Source: an uncultured Bacteroidota bacterium (GTDB lineage: Bacteria; Bacteroidota; Bacteroidia; Bacteroidales; P3). Taken from it: 51,259 nt of DNA. Shown in pieces: positions 49,201 through 51,259 of this stretch. The position numbers were made by a program, and so were the translations under genes. The stretch covers positions 1 through 51,259 of the forward strand of contig CACZRR010000005.1 of NCBI GenBank assembly GCA_902783595.1. Direction: 5' to 3'. Numbering within the stretch: the first letter of the stretch is position 1; every line of letters begins with the position of its first letter. The notes under the pieces were generated by a model, which was given only the letters and a program-made list of their open reading frames with translations, made no database searches and was not told the origin of the DNA.

Positions 49201-50816
49201 GCGTCGTAGTCATATTCACGGTTGCGCGAATTGGCCATCTGGTAGTCCACCAGTTTGTCCTTGGTCTGCACACGTCCTGTGTTCTCGTTGTAGGTGACGA
49301 GGCCGTGGCGTGTGAGGTTATGGATCATGAGTTTGGCCTGTGAGATATCGAGACCAATATAGTCGGCGAAACCGTTAATGCCAAACTCCGAACCCATAGA
49401 AGACATATATTCATAGACTCTCTTCACGGGACTGATGGCATCAATGCCATTGATCTCACGCAGTTTGGTTTGGGTATAGTAGTTGGTCGACTCAAAGGTG
49501 GACATGCTGACGGCACCTGTAGCGCTGAGGCTCGAGAAGAGAAGATCGTCCCTGTCTATACGCCACACAATACGCTCACTGAAGATGTCAAGGTTGTGAT
49601 AGCTGTCGGTATAGGGGCTGTAGTAGTTGCGCCCCGCATTATTGATAAGAGTCACCTTCTTCTCGTCGGGCTGGTAGCGTACGTCAATGCCGGTGTTGCT
49701 GATGGAGTCATCAGTACCTAGATAGAGGGCTACGGCAGCATTATCGGCGGTGAGACGTGTGGGTGTGACCACGAATTTCAACGAGGTGACGGTCATCCTG
49801 CGCCGGCCATCCTTACGGAAGATGAGACTGGCCGGGTGCTTGCTCGAGGCGGTGATGAATTTCGACCCGTTCATCATAAAACTGCCGCTGTAATCTACCT
49901 CGGGCATGATGTCGGGAATGACAAAATCGCGCTGATAGGAGCGGAAACGAGGATAGCTATACTTCTCTGGCTCCTGCGGCGTGGACAGCTGCTCCTCGAT
50001 GCGACCGGGGATGGCAGCGGTGAAATAGCCTGTATGCATGAACGACACGGAGTCGGCACTGAATTTGGGAAGCTTCGCATTTACGGTGTAACGCTGCAAG
50101 TCGGCATAGCAGGTGGCGGCAGCAAGGCCCGTCCGTACCCAGTCAATGCGACCTCCTTCGCCGCGCCATTCGCACTCTTTGTAGTCGTAGACACCACGGG
50201 TGGCATAGATGGTGCTGGCATCCTTGGCAGAGGTGTAGTGCAGGTCGGCGGCGGTCTCGAAACGCACCACGGCGACACCACCCTCCACATCAAGACGGAA
50301 CGGCACTCCTTTGTCGAAATACCACCCGCAACTGGTGCTGCGGTGCAGCACACGCTCGCTGATGAGCTGGTCGCAGAAGTCAAGGTAATCCATCAATGCC
50401 TTCGGTTTGGCATTGCGCGTCTTGAAAGACTCCAACGAGGTGAGGTACCCCTCCACATTGCCGCTACCCAAAGCAGGCGTGGTGGCAAAGGTGGTGAACA
50501 ATCGTGTCATGGTGCTCATCTCGGGGTTGCCCTTCATCTTCGCCTGCACAGCATAGGCGTACAAGGCTACCAATCGATCCTGCATGCCACTCTCAAGCCC
50601 ATCGTAGACGGGTCGGAAGGCTTTGATGATTTTGCTGTTCTCTTTCTGCTTGTCAGACGACGAGGTGCTCTTGTTCATGTATTCCAGAAGCTGCTCCGGA
50701 AGCCCATCGGCACTGAATTCAACAGTTTTCGCTTTCTGCGCCTGTAAGGGATTTGAAATCGTGTATTGAAGACTGAAGACCAAGCCCACGCAAACGAGGA
50801 GGATATATTTTTTCAT
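46269..50816 (-). CDS. Very large exported protein of unknown function
   Basis: The 1515-residue protein has a signal peptide (about 1-29, ending LQAQ) and is otherwise mostly beta-rich, with no internal membrane helices and no T9SS sorting domain at its end. I do not recognise a family, though a long protein of this style seems to be conserved in Bacteroidales. Residues about 455-525 read like a winged helix-turn-helix (FGINGFADYIGLDISQAKLM, then IHNLTRHGLVTYNENTGRV), which is odd in an exported protein. Its regular long strands suggest a periplasmic or outer-membrane structural role, an inference only. The ATG at 50816 is chosen because it yields the signal peptide; the longer frame adds 20 non-signal residues. 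Confidence 0.85.
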   Translation of the reverse strand: MKKYILLVCVGLVFSLQYTISNPLQAQKAKTVEFSADGLPEQLLEYMNKSTSSSDKQKENSKIIKAFRPVYDGLESGMQDRLVALYAYAVQAKMKGNPEMSTMTRLFTTFATTPALGSGNVEGYLTSLESFKTRNAKPKALMDYLDFCDQLISERVLHRSTSCGWYFDKGVPFRLDVEGGVAVVRFETAADLHYTSAKDASTIYATRGVYDYKECEWRGEGGRIDWVRTGLAAATCYADLQRYTVNAKLPKFSADSVSFMHTGYFTAAIPGRIEEQLSTPQEPEKYSYPRFRSYQRDFVIPDIMPEVDYSGSFMMNGSKFITASSKHPASLIFRKDGRRRMTVTSLKFVVTPTRLTADNAAVALYLGTDDSISNTGIDVRYQPDEKKVTLINNAGRNYYSPYTDSYHNLDIFSERIVWRIDRDDLLFSSLSATGAVSMSTFESTNYYTQTKLREINGIDAISPVKRVYEYMSSMGSEFGINGFADYIGLDISQAKLMIHNLTRHGLVTYNENTGRVQTKDKLVDYQMANSRNREYDYDALTFQSVTDGTNARLSFGDTNLVVRGVNKFVVSDSQRVVVYPDSLRGYEVAVGRNRTLHFSGEIHVGKFILTVTDCDFDYESYSFNMPRIEHLEFYVPDFEQPDKIEQLVRTPLSNLVGTLAVDKPDNHSGLTRNKDYPIFNSLEESRVFYDRKEIQGRQYSRDRFYYILRPFTIQNMVRFVTDSLQFNGVLVSAGIFPDIEEPLRVQRDYYLGFRIETPGGGYPAYGGKGTYSKKLRLDHNGLRGGGDLQYLASRATSKNFLFLPDSTIGITDTFALREEGIYPDIRGGKTDLHWLPYADSMNVATTQGGRDLVMYRGDAALRGRVGITPQGASASGDATVLDATLRSDHFVLAPREMNADVSTFTLYSQRYKEMAFSASDVTSKVDYDGRIADIRSRSGVRLTNLPLLHYDAYADRFTWQMDRKELTIVNTTRSTSEGLEGLDLRMRVMKLNDMPGVRFVATDSKADGLTFHALQGNYYYDAARLSASGVYLIPVADAAIAPASDTLLVQKGGRIAPLAKAALVCNRTDGWHHIFNADLAIASASSYSGKGQFDYTDDLGRKQRLTLHNIEVKDGHTVAHGTISDSASFSLSSAFGFAGTVRLEGNHQWPYFDGGVRLIQPCLPANQLSLLAYSGYTDPEHVHVSVPEVPTDWKGRRITASILMDKQNLRPVCAFLTANKSADIAGNELLSAHGVLTYFGDEKMYMIGSEEKVTDPDGVVQPFLALSTADCSVEGEGLINFATRRSQASFYAYGTAHVGIQHSDDDHLTTVFGVTFPLAGEITKALGTNLKEDIRLEPIGITTNAEMRHAMMHHLGADKGAAAYALFSSTGDATSLPTEMRSMLLFDNIKWQYHPAMGLYYDGKVGLLTAGGENLGVEVTLKAQIYRRNNSQQMVLYVQATRDHWYYFKYDLGTQELTLYSSMGTWIDLIKSIPVDQRKISKEGLGTFRYFAGNNSSEVPNWLDWFSRTAYSGKE

Positions 50817-50853
50817 AGCGGTGTTTCGCTTTTGCATGTTATATTTCAAAATG

Positions 50854-50861
50854 CAAAAATA
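50854..50861 (-). promoter_or_regulatory. -7 element for the 1515-residue protein and aroE
   Basis: The minus strand reads TATTTTTG, an exact TAnnTTTG match, 37 bases before the ATG at 50816. There is no TTTG at 19 bases. Confidence 0.5.
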
Positions 50862-50869
50862 CAGCAAAT

Positions 50870-50895
50870 CCGCCACACGTGTGGGCGTGTGGCGG
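50870..50895 (-). terminator. Terminator of the right-edge gene
   Basis: CCGCCACAC (50870-50878) pairs perfectly with GTGTGGCGG (50887-50895), and ATTTGCTGTATTTTT follows on the minus strand. It lies about 40 bases after the stop of the partial gene. Confidence 0.65.
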
Positions 50896-50934
50896 AAAAG
50901 TTATCAATAGTCGATTGTTTACTTCGCAAGGCCT

Positions 50935-51258
50935 CTAATTGAGGCGGACCATGGTGGAGACAACCTGACCGGCGGTCTGCTGCCCGTCGAGGAGGACGTG
51001 CATGTGGCCGCGGTTGGCACCTTCGCAATCACCGTAGAAGCCGAGGCTGCGGCCGTCAAGGAGGCGGCAGGAGCCGATGATGGTTTGACTGTATGCGTCG
51101 GTATGGAATTCAAGAGTGCTCGTGACCATCTGCGACTGCCAAGGTTGCAGCTCGGCGGTGTTCCAGACGAAAGGCACCTGCTCGGCACCGGCGGCGTCGA
51201 GGTCGCAGCGCCAGAAGTGGGTGGGCAGGGCGCCATTGATTTGGGGCAGGCCGTAGCC
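50935..51258 (-). CDS. C-terminal part of an unidentified gene cut by the window edge
   Basis: The frame is open from the window edge to a TAG at 50935-50937, giving 107 residues without a start. The visible part has FWRCDLDAAGAEQVPFVWNT and ends GQVVSTMVRLN, with Gly-rich strand-like segments. There is no T9SS sorting motif or membrane helix in what remains. I cannot name a family. A terminator follows it. Confidence 0.65.
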   Translation of the reverse strand, partial: GYGLPQINGALPTHFWRCDLDAAGAEQVPFVWNTAELQPWQSQMVTSTLEFHTDAYSQTIIGSCRLLDGRSLGFYGDCEGANRGHMHVLLDGQQTAGQVVSTMVRLN

Positions 51259-51259
51259 C

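Noticed and set aside
49836-50747. 303-codon plus-strand frame
   Set aside because: It is a shadow of the 1515-residue exported protein, without motif or ribosome-binding context.

Overview
The window is a 51 kb piece of a Bacteroidales-type chromosome (phylum Bacteroidota). The evidence is the gene content: gldD, a PorE-like multidomain envelope protein and two proteins with type IX secretion (T9SS) C-terminal signals, together with Bacteroidota promoters. Three tRNA units carry the same promoter, TTTG-N19-TACTTTTG. The genus cannot be fixed from this sequence. Nearly all genes are ordinary chromosomal housekeeping or envelope genes. I see no prophage, transposase, CRISPR array, rRNA operon or replication origin.

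Layout. 1-11 kb: a partial gene at the left edge; rmuC (-); nrdJ-rnhA-prmC and a membrane protein (+); then dtd, uvrD/pcrA, a YigZ/IMPACT protein and ribD (-). 11-16 kb: tRNA-Cys (-); a lipoprotein-type sensor kinase with its response regulator (+); manC-thyA (-). 16-21 kb: a Na/phosphate cotransporter behind a Pho-box-like repeat; an ECF sigma factor; a TrmH-family methyltransferase, thiL and pcm (+). 21-27 kb: an internally deleted methyltransferase (-); an 11-bp tandem repeat; gldD, mrdA, rodA and clpX (+), an envelope-growth cluster. 27-31 kb: the PorE-like gene, whose last domain looks like a retropepsin fold without its catalytic DTG, overlapped by miaA (+). 31-35 kb (-): a T9SS substrate, a 5'-truncated relict, rpsT, tRNA-Glu, an unknown conserved protein and recJ. 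35-39 kb: a second copy of the 11-bp repeat and a 1123-residue T9SS-secreted adhesin-like protein (+). 39-45 kb (-): five genes joined by 4-nt overlaps (nuclease/phosphatase, nth, von Willebrand A protein, ABC ATPase, ABC permease). 45 kb (-): two tRNA-Leu genes and a decayed tRNA-Leu 3' end. 45-51 kb (-): aroE behind a 1515-residue exported protein of unknown function, and a partial gene at the right edge.

How it fits together. Many genes serve the envelope and secretion (gldD, PorE-like, mrdA/rodA, T9SS substrates, phosphate uptake), and the others serve nucleotide, cofactor, DNA-repair and tRNA metabolism. Genes are densely packed: ATGA or TGATG overlaps are common, and two convergent pairs overlap at their 3' ends. 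I found no clear multi-gene defence or mobile system. The strongest unusual signals are the DTG-less protease-like domain on the PorE-like protein, the three 11-bp-phased repeats before the phosphate transporter, the paired 11-bp repeat arrays, the methyltransferase that lost its SAM-binding core, and the duplicated tRNA-Leu 3' end with its terminator.
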